NCBI GenBank assembly: GCA_963700305.1
Contig: CAVOXB010000027.1
Span: 1 to 64,000 of the forward strand
Length of the DNA stretch: 64,000 bases
Direction of reading: 5' to 3'
DNA from: Desulfomonile sp963700305
GTDB taxonomy: Bacteria; Desulfobacterota; Desulfomonilia; Desulfomonilales; Desulfomonilaceae
Shown: positions 30,628 through 40,180 of the stretch, one piece after another
Numbering within the stretch: position 1 is the stretch's first letter
How the letters are laid out: every line of letters begins with the position of its first letter
Notes under the pieces: model-generated
What the model was told of the DNA's origin: nothing
Databases searched by the model: none
The model's input: the letters and a program-made list of their open reading frames with translations, nothing else
Program-made: the position numbers and the translations under genes

Positions 30628-31413
30628 TTACTTTGCTGCTCTGGCCAAAGTTCCTTCGACGTCGTCAGGCTGCAGACATTTAATCCGCTGAAAACATGAT
30701 TCCCTGATGATTCGAACCAGCACAGGATGCAGCATTTCTATTGAAGATTTGAATCTTTTCAGGAATGCTCGCCTATGCAATTTCGCAACAATTGTCTGAG
30801 GCAGTTTTCGCGGGGTTTTCCATTGGATCTTTACCGACCGCAAGTCAGGCAACGGAGCTGAAAACAAATCGTCCGAAATTACTCGGAGAGATGTGAAAGG
30901 TATGTCAAGCCTCAAAGCTTCAAGACCAAGAGCATGGCTCTCCATATCCACGGCAAAGGCCCCGGTCAACTGATGCAGCTTGTGGCGGTCTTCTCGAGAA
31001 AATACTGCATCCCGCACTGTCACGAGCCGTGCAATTTTGTGTCGAAAAGTTTCCTTTTGACAAGCGCTAGAAACAGCTTCGACAAGATGCTTCGGACATT
31101 CCACTGAACGTTCCGGGTGATCTCCGTATAGCGTTTCCGAGGAAATCACCAGGTCGCATATTCTTAAATCCGGCACAAGACCGCCGGCGGTGCCGACGCT
31201 CAGAATCGCGGCGGGCTTCTCGTCGAGCTTTCTCAACGCAGCGGCCGCCTTTTCAGGGCCTATGCCTGAACGTACCACCAACACAGTGCGGCCTTCAAAA
31301 AAAGCTTCTCTGAATATGGCATTGCCGCTTTTCCAGCGTCTCTTGACCTCCACGCGATGCAGGAAAGGGTCACTGCTCCATACCCATGGGAAAGACCAGA
31401 CACAACCGACCAC
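30628..31413 (-). CDS. Nucleoside phosphorylase / MTA-SAH nucleosidase-like protein
   Basis: About 261 residues of the PNP/MTAN superfamily. Motifs are RSGIGPEKAAAAL, LSVGTAGGLVPDL (phosphate/ribose site) and AVDMESHALGLEA with the ribose-binding glutamate. The frame opens at GTG 31413; an ATG at 31438 would fit if one base were wrong in a CCC run, giving MLPKTKKIVVGCVWSF, so the 5' end is uncertain. Similar enzymes act in hopanoid side-chain formation, futalosine-type menaquinone synthesis or AdoHcy recycling; context does not decide. Confidence 0.75.
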   Translation of the reverse strand: MVGCVWSFPWVWSSDPFLHRVEVKRRWKSGNAIFREAFFEGRTVLVVRSGIGPEKAAAALRKLDEKPAAILSVGTAGGLVPDLRICDLVISSETLYGDHPERSVECPKHLVEAVSSACQKETFRHKIARLVTVRDAVFSREDRHKLHQLTGAFAVDMESHALGLEALRLDIPFTSLRVISDDLFSAPLPDLRSVKIQWKTPRKLPQTIVAKLHRRAFLKRFKSSIEMLHPVLVRIIRESCFQRIKCLQPDDVEGTLARAAK

Positions 31414-31481
31414 TATTTTCTTTGTTTTCGGGCAGCATTAGAGTGTATAGTAGATTAATTGCCTAAAGGATACCAGAGATT

Positions 31482-31973
31482 ATGCCCCAAATGGAATTGG
31501 ACGCTACTGACAAGAAAATTTTGGTCGCACTGCAAGGGGACCTTGACGATTCCCCTGAACCCTACGAAAAAATGGCAGCGGAACTGGGCGTCTCGGAAGA
31601 CGAAGTCATCCGCAGAATAAAGCGGCTCTTGGATGAAGGAGTAATCCGAAGAATCGGAGCTATGATTCGTCATATAGAGGCCGGGATCGGCTTTAACGGA
31701 ATGGTGGTCTGGAACGTCGATCCGGATCGGGTTGAAGAGGTCGGCAACAAGCTGGCTGGTTTTCGCGAGGTGACGCACTGCTATGAGAGACCGGCTTTCG
31801 GAGAAAAAGGAGGCGTTCTCTTTACCATGGTTCATGCCGCGTCCAAGGAAGGCTGTCTGGATATAGTGAGAAGAATGTCCGAGGAGGCAGGAGTGAGAGA
31901 TCATGAAATCCTCTTCAGCGAACGAGAGCTGAAAAAAGTTAGCATGACCTATTTCGACGAAGAAGACTCCTGA
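31482..31973 (+). CDS. ahbB: AsnC/Lrp-type siroheme decarboxylase subunit (AhbB-like)
   Basis: 163 residues. An N-terminal helix-turn-helix (DATDKKILVALQGDL, MAAELGVSEDEVIRRIKRLL) is followed by the effector domain GFNGMVVWNVDPDRVEEVG, VTHCYERPAFGEKG and LFTMVHAAS. This pattern is that of the NirDLGH/AhbAB proteins that decarboxylate siroheme to didecarboxysiroheme on the alternative heme route used by sulfate reducers. It lies 42 bases before hemL, which supports tetrapyrrole function rather than general regulation. The partner subunit is not in the window. Confidence 0.82.
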   Translation: MPQMELDATDKKILVALQGDLDDSPEPYEKMAAELGVSEDEVIRRIKRLLDEGVIRRIGAMIRHIEAGIGFNGMVVWNVDPDRVEEVGNKLAGFREVTHCYERPAFGEKGGVLFTMVHAASKEGCLDIVRRMSEEAGVRDHEILFSERELKKVSMTYFDEEDS

Positions 31974-32015
31974 TAATCACTTTTCACGATGAACTGATCA
32001 ATATAGGGTGACTGT

Positions 32016-33302
32016 ATGATAATTAGCACGATTTCAGAAAACCTTTTTCGTGAAGCGATGGAGGTCATTCCTGGGGGAGTGAATTCCCCCGTGAGGGCGT
32101 TCAAATCAGTAGGATTGCCACCCAGATTTATAAAATCCGGAAAAGGATCCAGGATCATAGACGAAGACGGTAATGAATTCATAGACTACGTCGGCTCGTG
32201 GGGACCGCTCATTCTGGGACACGCACATCCCGAAGTTTTGGATGCCCTTGAAATAACCATGAAAAACGGCACTTCCTTCGGTGCCCCCACGAAACTGGAA
32301 GTGGAATTGGCTCGCACCATAGTAGAAATGGTACCTTCCATTGAGATGGTGAGGCTGGTGAGCTCCGGTACCTGAAGCGGTTATGAGCGCGATCCGTCTG
32401 GCGCGGGGTGTCACGGGCAGAGACAAGATCATAAAATTTTCCGGGTGCTATCATGGACATAGCGACAGTCTCCTGGCAAAAGCCGGTTCCGGAGCGGCAA
32501 CCTTTGCGATCCCGGATTCTTTGGGAGTTCCTGCAAATGTGGTGCAACACACCACGGTGGTACCCTTCAACGATCTGGACGCCGTAAGGACAGAGATAGA
32601 AGAGAATCCTAATAGACTGGCAGCTGTGGTTGTCGAACCGATTGCAGGAAATATGGGAGTGGTGCTCCCGGAAACCGGGATTCCTGGAGGGTCTGAGAGA
32701 TCTATGCAGCCGTGACGGTGCGCTCCTCATTTTCGATGAGGTAATCACTGGTTTTCGGGTCGGCCTCGGGGGCGCTCAGGAGCTGTATGGGATAAATCCC
32801 GATATTACTTGCCTGGGAAAAATCATAGGTGGCGGACTGCCTGTAGGCGCATTCGGTGGCCGGAGAGAGATTATGGAAAATCTGGCCCCTGCGGGCGGGG
32901 TGTATCAAGCAGGAACGCTTTCCGGCAATCCCCTCGCAGTTGCAGTAGGCCTTACAGTATTGAGGATTTTGAAACGAGATAATCCCTATCCTGATCTGGA
33001 AAAAAAGGCTGCGGCCCTAACTGATGGCTTAGCAGATATTTTGACTCAAAAGCGAATTAGATACACACTCAATCGATTGGGATCGATGTTTTCCCTGTTC
33101 TTTCATCCTGGACCTGTGACTTGCTACGAGGAGGCGCTGAAAGCGGATCGAAATGCTTTCGTGAGCTTCTTCGCAAAGATGTTGAATCGGGGTATTTACC
33201 TTGCGCCGTCACCTTTTGAGGCATGGTTCATGGGCGCCGCACATACGGACAGGGATATAGATCTGTACATTAGAAGCGGCCCGTGAGAGCCTTCAGGCGT
33301 GA
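32016..33302 (+). pseudogene. hemL: Glutamate-1-semialdehyde 2,1-aminomutase (three frameshifts)
   Basis: PLP enzyme of the C5 pathway to 5-aminolevulinate, about 428 residues. Segments in order: NLFREAMEVIPGGVNSPVRA, YVGSWGPLILGHAHP, VRLVSSGTEAVMSAIRLARG, GCYHGHSDSLL, LIFDEVITGFRV, the PLP-lysine region LGKIIGGGLPVGAFGG and GTLSGNPLAVA. Frame changes lie near 32372, 32690 and 33260. The last restores the true C-terminus TLEAARESLQA with TGA at 33302. The enzyme is essential, all motifs are intact, and ahbB lies just upstream, so consensus error is much more likely than loss. Confidence 0.9.
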
Positions 33303-33591
33303 GACGATGAAAAACCTTTGTTAAAGGGGGTTGTCGTAGCACAGCCGACAAAGACGTAGCACCATAGAATTGCTTAATAATTCGGCTTGATTTTCGTAAT
33401 GTTCTACAGTACATTTACAAGCTGTGCAGGGTTGTAGAAATAATTTTATGCCTCTATCAGTATCTGAATCACAATTTGGTCAACAGTTAGGCGCATGGGT
33501 TTCGAGCTTCGGACGGGGGGCTCGTTTGTCTTGAGACCCGACGCCAAGCAGGGCAGGGATAATTCAAACAGTCCATGTAAGGAGGTTAACG

Positions 33592-34527
33592 ATGGACAAT
33601 TTTATTGATGTTCCCGAAAGGTTGGCACGTAAGGGCGTTTCCCGTAGGGATTTTGTGAAGTTCTGTGGAATGATGGCCACGATGCTGGGCCTTCCCATGT
33701 CATTCATGCCAAGGATAGCCCACGCCATTGCGAAGCGGCCCACCGTGGTTTGGTTGCACTTCGCTGAATGCACAGGTTGCACGGAGTCTTTTATTCGATC
33801 GACTTATCCTTGGGCGGCAGACATCATATTGGACACTATAGACTTGGCTTATCATGAGACAGTCATGGCTGCTGCCGGCGATCAGGCCGAAGAAATTCTC
33901 GAAAAAACCGTAAAGGACAACAAAGGAAAGTTCATCTGTATAGCGGAAGGTGGAATTCCTACGAAGGACAATGGCGTATACGGCAAGGTCCATGGTAAAA
34001 CCTTCCTGGAGATCGCCAATCACGTCTGCAAGAGTGCTATGGCTACGATCTGCGTCGGCAACTGCGCTTGCACTGGTGGAGTACAGGCAGCCAAACCGAA
34101 CCCCACCGAGGCAAAAGGCGTAGGTGAGGCAATCGGTATCAAGACTGTTAATATCCAGGGTTGCCCGCCCAACGCGGACAACATGGTCGCCACGATCGTG
34201 CATTTTCTGCTCCTGGGCAAACTGCCAGCGTTGGATGACCAAGGTCGGCCTCTGTTTGCCTACGGTTACCTCATTCATGATAACTGCGAGAGAAGAGGGC
34301 ATTTCGAAAACGACGAATTTGTTAAAGAATTCGGAGACGAAGGTGCTGCAAAAGGCTGGTGTTTGGCCAAGGTCGGTTGCGCTGGTCCTAAGACGTACAA
34401 CAATTGCCCCAAAATTAAATGGAACCAGGGAATTAACTGGCCCGTCGGAGCAGGGCATCCGTGCATCGGATGCAGCGAGGCGAATTTCTGGGACGAAATG
34501 GCCCCGCTCTACGTGGCAAAAATATAA
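33592..34527 (+). CDS. [NiFe] hydrogenase small subunit, Tat-exported
   Basis: 311 residues. AAGGAGG precedes the ATG. The twin-arginine signal is SRRDFVKFCG (Arg18-Arg19), so the enzyme acts in the periplasm. Fe-S ligands: AECTGCTES and GNCACTGG for the proximal cluster with QGCPPN, the distal-cluster histidine region IHDNCERRGHF, and CPKIKWNQGINWPVGAGHPCIGCSE for the medial and distal sites. It ends soon after FWDE with no C-terminal membrane anchor, so the enzyme is soluble, as in Desulfovibrio. Followed after 62 bases by the large subunit. Likely oxidises H2 and passes electrons to a c-type cytochrome. Confidence 0.93.
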   Translation: MDNFIDVPERLARKGVSRRDFVKFCGMMATMLGLPMSFMPRIAHAIAKRPTVVWLHFAECTGCTESFIRSTYPWAADIILDTIDLAYHETVMAAAGDQAEEILEKTVKDNKGKFICIAEGGIPTKDNGVYGKVHGKTFLEIANHVCKSAMATICVGNCACTGGVQAAKPNPTEAKGVGEAIGIKTVNIQGCPPNADNMVATIVHFLLLGKLPALDDQGRPLFAYGYLIHDNCERRGHFENDEFVKEFGDEGAAKGWCLAKVGCAGPKTYNNCPKIKWNQGINWPVGAGHPCIGCSEANFWDEMAPLYVAKI

Positions 34528-34589
34528 CACAGACTTGTGTTCCAGCACCCCTCTAGCAATGAGGTAAGCTTTTAAAAAGGAGCAAAACA

Positions 34590-36257
34590 ATGGCAAGAGT
34601 CGTCGTTGACCCGATTCCAAGAATTGAGGGTCACCTGCGCATAGAGGTTGAAGTGGAGAATGGAAAGGTGAAAGACGCCTGGAGCACGGGAACGCTCTTT
34701 AGGGGCATAGAAATCATTCTCCAGGGCAGAGATCCCAGAGATGCCCACCTTATTACTCAGAGATCCTGCGGCGTCTGCACACTCACGCACTCATTGGCAT
34801 CAGTGAGGGCGGTTGAGGACGCACTGAAGATCAAAATTCCGCCCAACGCGAGAATGGTCAGAAATCTGACTCACGCTGCTCAGAATATGCATGATCACCC
34901 GGTGCACTTCTATCAATTGTGCGCACTGGACTGGGTGGATGTAGTGTCTGCATTGTCCGCAGACGCGGCCAAAACCGCTGACCTATCTGGCGCTGTCAGC
35001 GGCAGGCCTCAGTCGAAGAAGTATTATGAAGGCCTCAAAGGCAAGCTCAAGGCTTTTGTTGACTCCGGGCAGCTTGGGCCCTTTGCTAATGCTTACTGGG
35101 GCCATCCCGCTTATAAGCTCCCTCCCGAAGCCAACCTGATGGCCGTGGGCCATTACCTTGACAACCTCCGTCAGCAGGTCCATGCGGCACGGATGACCGC
35201 CATCTGGGGTGCGAAAAACCCGCATCTCCAGGGCCATCTTCCCGGCGGCGTCACCGTGGTGGAACAGCTCAATGCGGACATGATCGCCAAATACCTGTTC
35301 ATGCTCAAAGAGCAGATCAAGTTCATCGAAGAAGTCTACATTCCGGATCTTCTGGCTGTGGCATCCTTCTACAAGGATTGGTCAAAGATTGGTGGAAACA
35401 AGAACTTCTTGGCCTATGGCGATTTCCCGCAGGCTGATGTTGAGCCGGACAGCTTCTACTTCCCGCGTGGCGTGATCATGAATGGTGAGCTTAAGCTCCA
35501 AAAGGTGGACCCCGCGAAGATCACAGAAGACGTTACCAGGGCCTGGTATGAAGGTGACAAGCCCCTTCATCCGTCGGTAGGAGAGACCAAGCCGATTATG
35601 GGTGAGAAACTCAAGGGCGCTGTTCCTGACACCCAGTCCAAAGACGGCAAATACACCTGGCTCAAGGCCCCCAGATACGATGGCCAGCCCATGGAAGTCG
35701 GTCCTCTGGCTCAGTGCCTGGTTTCGTACGCTGGCGGAAACAAAGAGATCAAAGACACTGTGGACACGGTGCTCAAGAAACTGGAAGTCGGTCCCGAGGC
35801 ACTCTTCTCCACACTTGGTCGATTGCTGCCCGCGGCATACAAGTGCCTGGTAAATGCCAAGAGCAGCAGAAAAATGGACCATGGATCTCATCGAGAATAT
35901 TAAGAAGGGCGATACCAAGACCTTCACACTCCTACAAACTCGATGAGACAGTCAACGGTCAGGGCGCTGGTCTCAACGACGTTGCTCGTGGCTCATTGGG
36001 CCATTGGATCAACATCGAGAAGGGCAAGATCAAGAATTACCAGCAAGTGGTTCCATCTACCTGGAACCTTGGTCCTGCAGACGCCAAGGGCGTAGAAAGG
36101 ACCTATGGAGAATGCTCTTATCGGCACTCCTGTTGCGGATCCCAAAAAGCCCCTTGAGATTCTACGCACAGTTCACTCCTTCGACCCCTGCATAGCTTGC
36201 GCTGTGCACGTGATCGATCCGAAAACCAACGAGGTCTATAAGTTCAGAGTATCCTAG
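34590..36257 (+). pseudogene. [NiFe] hydrogenase large subunit (several frameshifts in the last 450 bases)
   Basis: Catalytic subunit of about 555 residues. The first 1.2 kb is intact: DPIPRIEGHLRIEVEVENG, the N-terminal nickel-ligand motif RSCGVCTLTH, and HLQGHLPGGVTV. From about 35828 there are at least five indels in homopolymers. Following the shifted frames gives WTMDLIENIKKGDTKTFT, YKLDETVNGQGAGLNDVARG, IEKGKIKNYQQVVPSTWN and the C-terminal nickel motif DPCIACAVHV, then a 14-residue tail to TAG at 36255. The tail after HV is the part normally removed by the maturation protease. Cysteine, not selenocysteine, is encoded at the site. Confidence 0.9.
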
Positions 36258-36275
36258 CAGGACTCTCGCTGTGCC

Positions 36276-36308
36276 AAAAGGCGGCCTTAGGGCCGCCTTT
36301 TGTTTTTT
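36276..36308 (+). terminator. Strong intrinsic terminator of the hydrogenase operon
   Basis: Perfect 11-base stem AAAAGGCGGCC/GGCCGCCTTTT with loop TTAG, followed by GTTTTTT. It lies 18 bases after the large-subunit stop. No maturation genes follow. Confidence 0.9.
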
Positions 36309-36563
36309 GAAGTCTTCATCACAAGCTTCTTGGCTGATATACGAATTGCAAAACTCTTGTCCAATTTACGGGAACTACACCCGTCCTCCTGGACTTGATT
36401 CTGGATTCCTGGCCTCCTAGGAATGGCAAGGAAACGGGCATGACTTTTGGCAACTGATATAGTTTTGATATTTTGCCTGACTAAATTCTGGAACTAATAA
36501 TATACTTTAATGTCTTAAGTTATAAAACTGAAAACTGAGTATTTTATACCTCAGGAGAAAGTT
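36309..36563 (+). promoter_or_regulatory. AT-rich region with promoter of the small gene at 36564
   Basis: No gene is visible. TTGCCT (36473-36478) and AATAAT (36496-36501) are 17 bases apart and make a reasonable promoter. The ribosome binding site CAGGAGAAAG follows at 36552. Confidence 0.4.
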
Positions 36564-36794
36564 ATGACTACGATATTCAAAGAATTCGCCGGTACTTACG
36601 AACAATTCAAAATGCAATTCCCAAAGCATCCATTGGTAGAGGAGTTGAGAAGCCGGATCACAAGAGGAAAATTTCCTAACGATGAGTGGTTAAAAAGCAA
36701 GACAAAGGTCATGAGGGATCTGATGATACCGGCTTGGACCAGATCCACGCCCGCTGAATCCCAAAATCCACCTGATGAGTTGGATGTCGCCTGA
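36564..36794 (+). CDS. Small unknown protein
   Basis: 76 residues with AGGAG well placed before the ATG. Sequence is mixed charged (EQFKMQFPKHPLVEELRSRI, KSKTKVMRDLMIPAWTR), without signal peptide, membrane part or cysteines. Own promoter and hairpins downstream. No family recognised. Confidence 0.6.
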   Translation: MTTIFKEFAGTYEQFKMQFPKHPLVEELRSRITRGKFPNDEWLKSKTKVMRDLMIPAWTRSTPAESQNPPDELDVA

Positions 36795-36823
36795 GTGCCC
36801 CGCCATTGTTCACTCTCAAAGAC

Positions 36824-36887
36824 CGGCATCTTGCCGGTGATTTCTGCTTCTCTTACCTTTTGAATGAGACCCGCAGTGGCGGGTCTC
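36824..36887. terminator. Two hairpins between convergent genes
   Basis: ACCGGCATCTTGCCGGT (R5 repeat, 7-base stem) lies at about 36824-36840. A perfect 9-base stem GAGACCCGC/GCGGGTCTC with loop AGTG lies at 36866-36887. Neither is followed by a clear T run, but together they separate the small gene from the convergent phospholipase-like gene, whose stop is at 36891. Confidence 0.5.
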
Positions 36888-36890
36888 ATG

Positions 36891-38135
36891 CTATAGCAAT
36901 TTCCCGCGGTCGGGCTCAGTGCAGCAGGCCGTTCGGATTGTGTACCTCGAGGCTTTGCCCGTTTCCATAAGGCAATCGCTTACTATTCTGATGAATCGTT
37001 CCAGAAGCTCCGGTCGTCTCTGGGAGGCTTCGAGCACTTCCAGATCAATTCTGTAAATTGAATCGTTTTCAAGCAAATAATCCGGGTCTTCGATTCTAGG
37101 ATCGTTCATGAAGGCAGCCATTACACGGTCCGCAGTCTTGGCGATTTTGGCTGGGAACGTGGAACATTCGGTCATTACTTTCAAGAGAGGCTTCTCCGTA
37201 GCTTTCCCGAGACCTTGAAGCGCTCTGAAAAACGGATGCTCAATGGAATTTTTTGCAGAATCGTTGACAATGAAATGAACAGCGGCCTCAAACAGAATGT
37301 GACGGTTCTTTAAGTAATTTGTTTGCTTTTGGATGAATCCCTTTGGATCTCGGCTGGTCACAAGGCGCTTCGTTAGTGGTGCCAGCGGCGGAGGGAATGG
37401 TGTCGAGTGATAAGGCTGGGTCAAGTCCTGCAAATAGTGCATTGCCCAAGCAGTAAATCGCCATCCCCAGTACTCAACGCCATGAGAAAATGCTGCCCAC
37501 GCGAGCGTGAAAAATACTCGTATTCGCTCTTCCATGAAGCTGCGGCGCAGGTCTGGAACGATCCTTGTCAGGATAAAATTTTCGTGCAGGAAGGCCATGT
37601 GGAAAGGCGCTTGAGAACTTTTTCCCGTTTCCTTTCCGAAGGGAGCCGGACCGTAGCCGTATTCACTTATTGGGTAAAGGTCCTGGTCCATTCCCCAATC
37701 CGGTTCGTCGGAAAATGTTATGAGGATTTCGCGGCCCGCGATTCTTTCCCCTGTACCGCTGGAAATGTACATTCCTCCGGGTGGGCCTTTTCGAGACGGA
37801 TCGTGGAAACTCTCAGGAGACACTTCATCCAACGAAATTACTCTGACATAATGGATCTCGAATAAAGGATTCAGCTTCAATGCCTTCAGAAAATGATTTG
37901 ACTCGCGGGGTCTGCTGGGAAGATGCGTGCCTGCCCGAAGGCTGATTCTCCAGTTATATTCATTTATTATTTCTGTAAATTCAGAATTTGCTCGCGAAAG
38001 AAACTCGTCGATGCCTACGATTTCAACAGGGGTGTCCAGACGCGGTTCAACCACGGACTTCAGAGCAGCCCTCGTGAGCAGCGCATGTGTGTTCCAGGAT
38101 CGAGCAGAATTCTCAGATGTCATTTTTGTAGTCAC
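36891..38135 (-). CDS. Phospholipase C / P1 nuclease-like zinc hydrolase
   Basis: 414 residues, all-helical fold predicted. The N-terminal SWNTHALLTRAAL and the central FSHGVEYWGWRFTAWAMHYL followed by QDLTQPYHS carry the tryptophan, histidine and aspartate pattern of the zinc-dependent phospholipase C/P1 nuclease fold. No signal peptide is seen, which is odd for a family that usually acts outside the cell. GTG at 38135 overlaps the upstream stop (GTGA), so translation is coupled to the SplB-like gene. Last gene of a five-gene leftward operon. Substrate unknown. Confidence 0.72.
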   Translation of the reverse strand: MTTKMTSENSARSWNTHALLTRAALKSVVEPRLDTPVEIVGIDEFLSRANSEFTEIINEYNWRISLRAGTHLPSRPRESNHFLKALKLNPLFEIHYVRVISLDEVSPESFHDPSRKGPPGGMYISSGTGERIAGREILITFSDEPDWGMDQDLYPISEYGYGPAPFGKETGKSSQAPFHMAFLHENFILTRIVPDLRRSFMEERIRVFFTLAWAAFSHGVEYWGWRFTAWAMHYLQDLTQPYHSTPFPPPLAPLTKRLVTSRDPKGFIQKQTNYLKNRHILFEAAVHFIVNDSAKNSIEHPFFRALQGLGKATEKPLLKVMTECSTFPAKIAKTADRVMAAFMNDPRIEDPDYLLENDSIYRIDLEVLEASQRRPELLERFIRIVSDCLMETGKASRYTIRTACCTEPDRGKLL

Positions 38136-39230
38136 AGATTACCGAGCATCCTAGAGTCCAGATATGAAGTCAGGTCGGTGTCCGAATCCATGCGGATGCC
38201 CAGACCCTCTTTCCAAACGTGAGGTGATTCCATACACAGATAAACTCGAGCTTGAGGGGCACGCGCCCTTATTTTATCGATCATATGTCTGTAGATTGCT
38301 ATTCTACGGTCCACATGCAGACGGCTCTTGCCATCCATTCCCCTGAGGAATGCGTCGTGAAAATAAGGGATTCTGCCGAATCTTGCTGCAGCGATTTCTT
38401 TGAGCGCTGGCACGAATCTCAGCACGCCCATTGACATCCAGGCAACGGAAGAGTGATCCACGGCATTGAAAATGTCATTTATCACGGCAGAGTATGATTC
38501 TTGCCAGCCTGGGACCGGAATGATGGGATCAAAGTGAAACGCAATTCTATAGCCCCGTTTTTCGGCCCGGGCGGCTGCGGCCAGTCTCTTTGAGAGGCAC
38601 AGCTCGTATTTCGTCTCTCTTCGTCACTTCAGGGGAATTTACAGAAAAACCAATTACCACCCGGCCTCGAGGGTCGATATCCAGGAGCGGATCTATGAAA
38701 TCGGTTTTTGACTTTATCTCCAGAGATGCGTTGGTTGTATGCGAAAAGAATTCCACCAGTTTTGATGCCAAACCGGTCAAGGGGTCCAAGGCTAATGAAT
38801 CAGTGAACTCTCCTGTGCAAATACGGTGAAACCTGCTGACTTCCGTCTCCAGATGGTTTTCCAGGGAAGAGAAGAGGTCTCCCATGTTCACAAACACCTC
38901 AAGGAACGGCCTGTTGAAATAGACCTGCAGGGCGCAATAGCGGCAGTCCATAGGACAACCCTGACCAATGTGAAGTATTTCAAGGCCGCAGCAAACATAT
39001 TCCGAAGTTCCAGGGCAGGGTTTTACAAATGCGCCTTTGTTTTTCGTAAGACGCAATATTCGTTTGCCACGGTAGAAAGGATCAGGCTCCAGCTCAAGTG
39101 CACGGCATTGTTCCTCTATTTCATCTTTGCAGAGAATGCGTGCAGCTGGCAATTTGCGCAATATTGCCCTGGTCAAGGGCTCGTCCTTGACTTCGTCGTC
39201 GATCCAAACCTGTTCAATTGGGAATTTCAC
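38132..39230 (-). pseudogene. Spore photoproduct lyase-like radical SAM protein (one frameshift)
   Basis: About 366 residues. Radical SAM cluster motif GCPMDCRYCALQVYF, later EIKSKTDFIDPLL and GFSVNSPE, all as in SplB, the enzyme that reverses the spore photoproduct thymine dimer. The frame changes near 38605; the second frame continues YELCLSKRLAAAARAEKRGY, IAFHFDPIIPVPGW and VAWMSMGVLRF to the end. The lineage is not expected to form spores, so the substrate may be different. It lies 3 bases from the ParB-like gene upstream and overlaps the hydrolase gene downstream. Confidence 0.8.
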
Positions 39231-39233
39231 TGT

Positions 39234-40180
39234 CTAAGGTTCCAGGTATTGTTTGAGGATGCCGACAATGCGCTGCGCTTCGTCTGCAGAGGCAGCCTTG
39301 ATCTCTATTGCACATCCGGGGTCCTCGAATGCTGGGGTCGGTCTGAGTGACACCCTGGCCGGCCGAGATAGTTGCCTTGTCCATTCTCTAAATTTGTTTT
39401 CCCTTGCCGCCAATTCGGGAAATTTCCATGAGCGTACCATCTCGCGAAAATCGTTCAGCCCGCTCAGGAACGGACATCTCTGGGTCCGAAATTGTCCTCA
39501 GCGCTTCTTCGTCAGCCAGCAGTTCGGGGATTCGTTTTGACTTCAAAACCGAGAGATCAAAAAGCCAGCTGACGATTTCAGCGCTCTTGTTGGCATTCAG
39601 ACGAAGTGTTTCTGTTAGCTTCATCAGGCCCAGGCGCGTCTCAGAATCGATTTCGCAAAGAATCGCCGCGGTCTTCTCGTGTATGTGTCCTTCGGAAAGA
39701 GCTTCCAGAATAGAGTGTTCCAATCCACCTATTGATCTGAGGCGTTCCAGCCTTGGACCTTTTGGGGCAATTCCCAGGTCCTGGCAGAAAATCTCTGGCA
39801 ACGATATCTCTCGGGAATAATTCAAGCAGCCGTCTTACAATAAACGCCGCTGCGGCAGTGTCGAATACGCGATGCGATGCATTGTCCCAGAATGCCAGAG
39901 TAAATCCATCCGCGACCGGCATATCCTTCTGGAGAACCTTCACGCTGACTTGATCTAACCCCAGTATGGCAGCGCATTGCAGTCTTCTGCGACCGGCCAC
40001 GGGAATCATTCGACCATCAGCGAGCCGTTGAACCAGTGGAACATTCAATATTCCCAGCTTCTCAATGGATTTCGTGAGGGGCCAGAGATCGGAAAAGCTG
40101 GGGATAAGATAAGAGCTATCCTCGAGATCCACGGAGTGAGGATCAATTATCTCCGGTTTGGTATGATTCAGCCAATTCAA
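39234..40180 (-). pseudogene. ParB-like nuclease-domain protein (two frameshifts)
   Basis: About 315 residues when three frames are joined. The N-terminal domain reads EIIDPHSVDLEDSSYLIP, then SIEKLGILNVPLVQRLADGR and IPVAGRRRLQCAAILG, the ParB/sulfiredoxin box. A middle helical part has LPEIFCQDLGIAPKGP, RLERLRSIGGLEHSILEALS and GHIHEKTAAILCEID, the helix-turn-helix-like part. The C-terminus reads REMVRSWKFPELAARENKF and ends at 39234. Lesions: a lost base near 39822 and an extra T in TTTT near 39440. Start is uncertain (TTG 40180 or GTG 40132). No ParA or parS is seen. It sits between a glycosyltransferase and a radical SAM gene. Confidence 0.72.

Noticed and set aside
30261..30683. Open frame between the DUF4190-like gene and the nucleosidase
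   Set aside because: It runs through the R2 element and overlaps the nucleosidase 3' end; no family signal.
33303..33591. Sigma-54 promoter before the hydrogenase
   Set aside because: I looked for TGGCAC-N5-TTGC and found none in the 289-base region.
34590..36257. Selenocysteine in the hydrogenase large subunit
   Set aside because: The C-terminal nickel motif reads DPCIACAVH with TGC codons; the apparent early stop comes from homopolymer indels, not an in-frame TGA at the Sec position.
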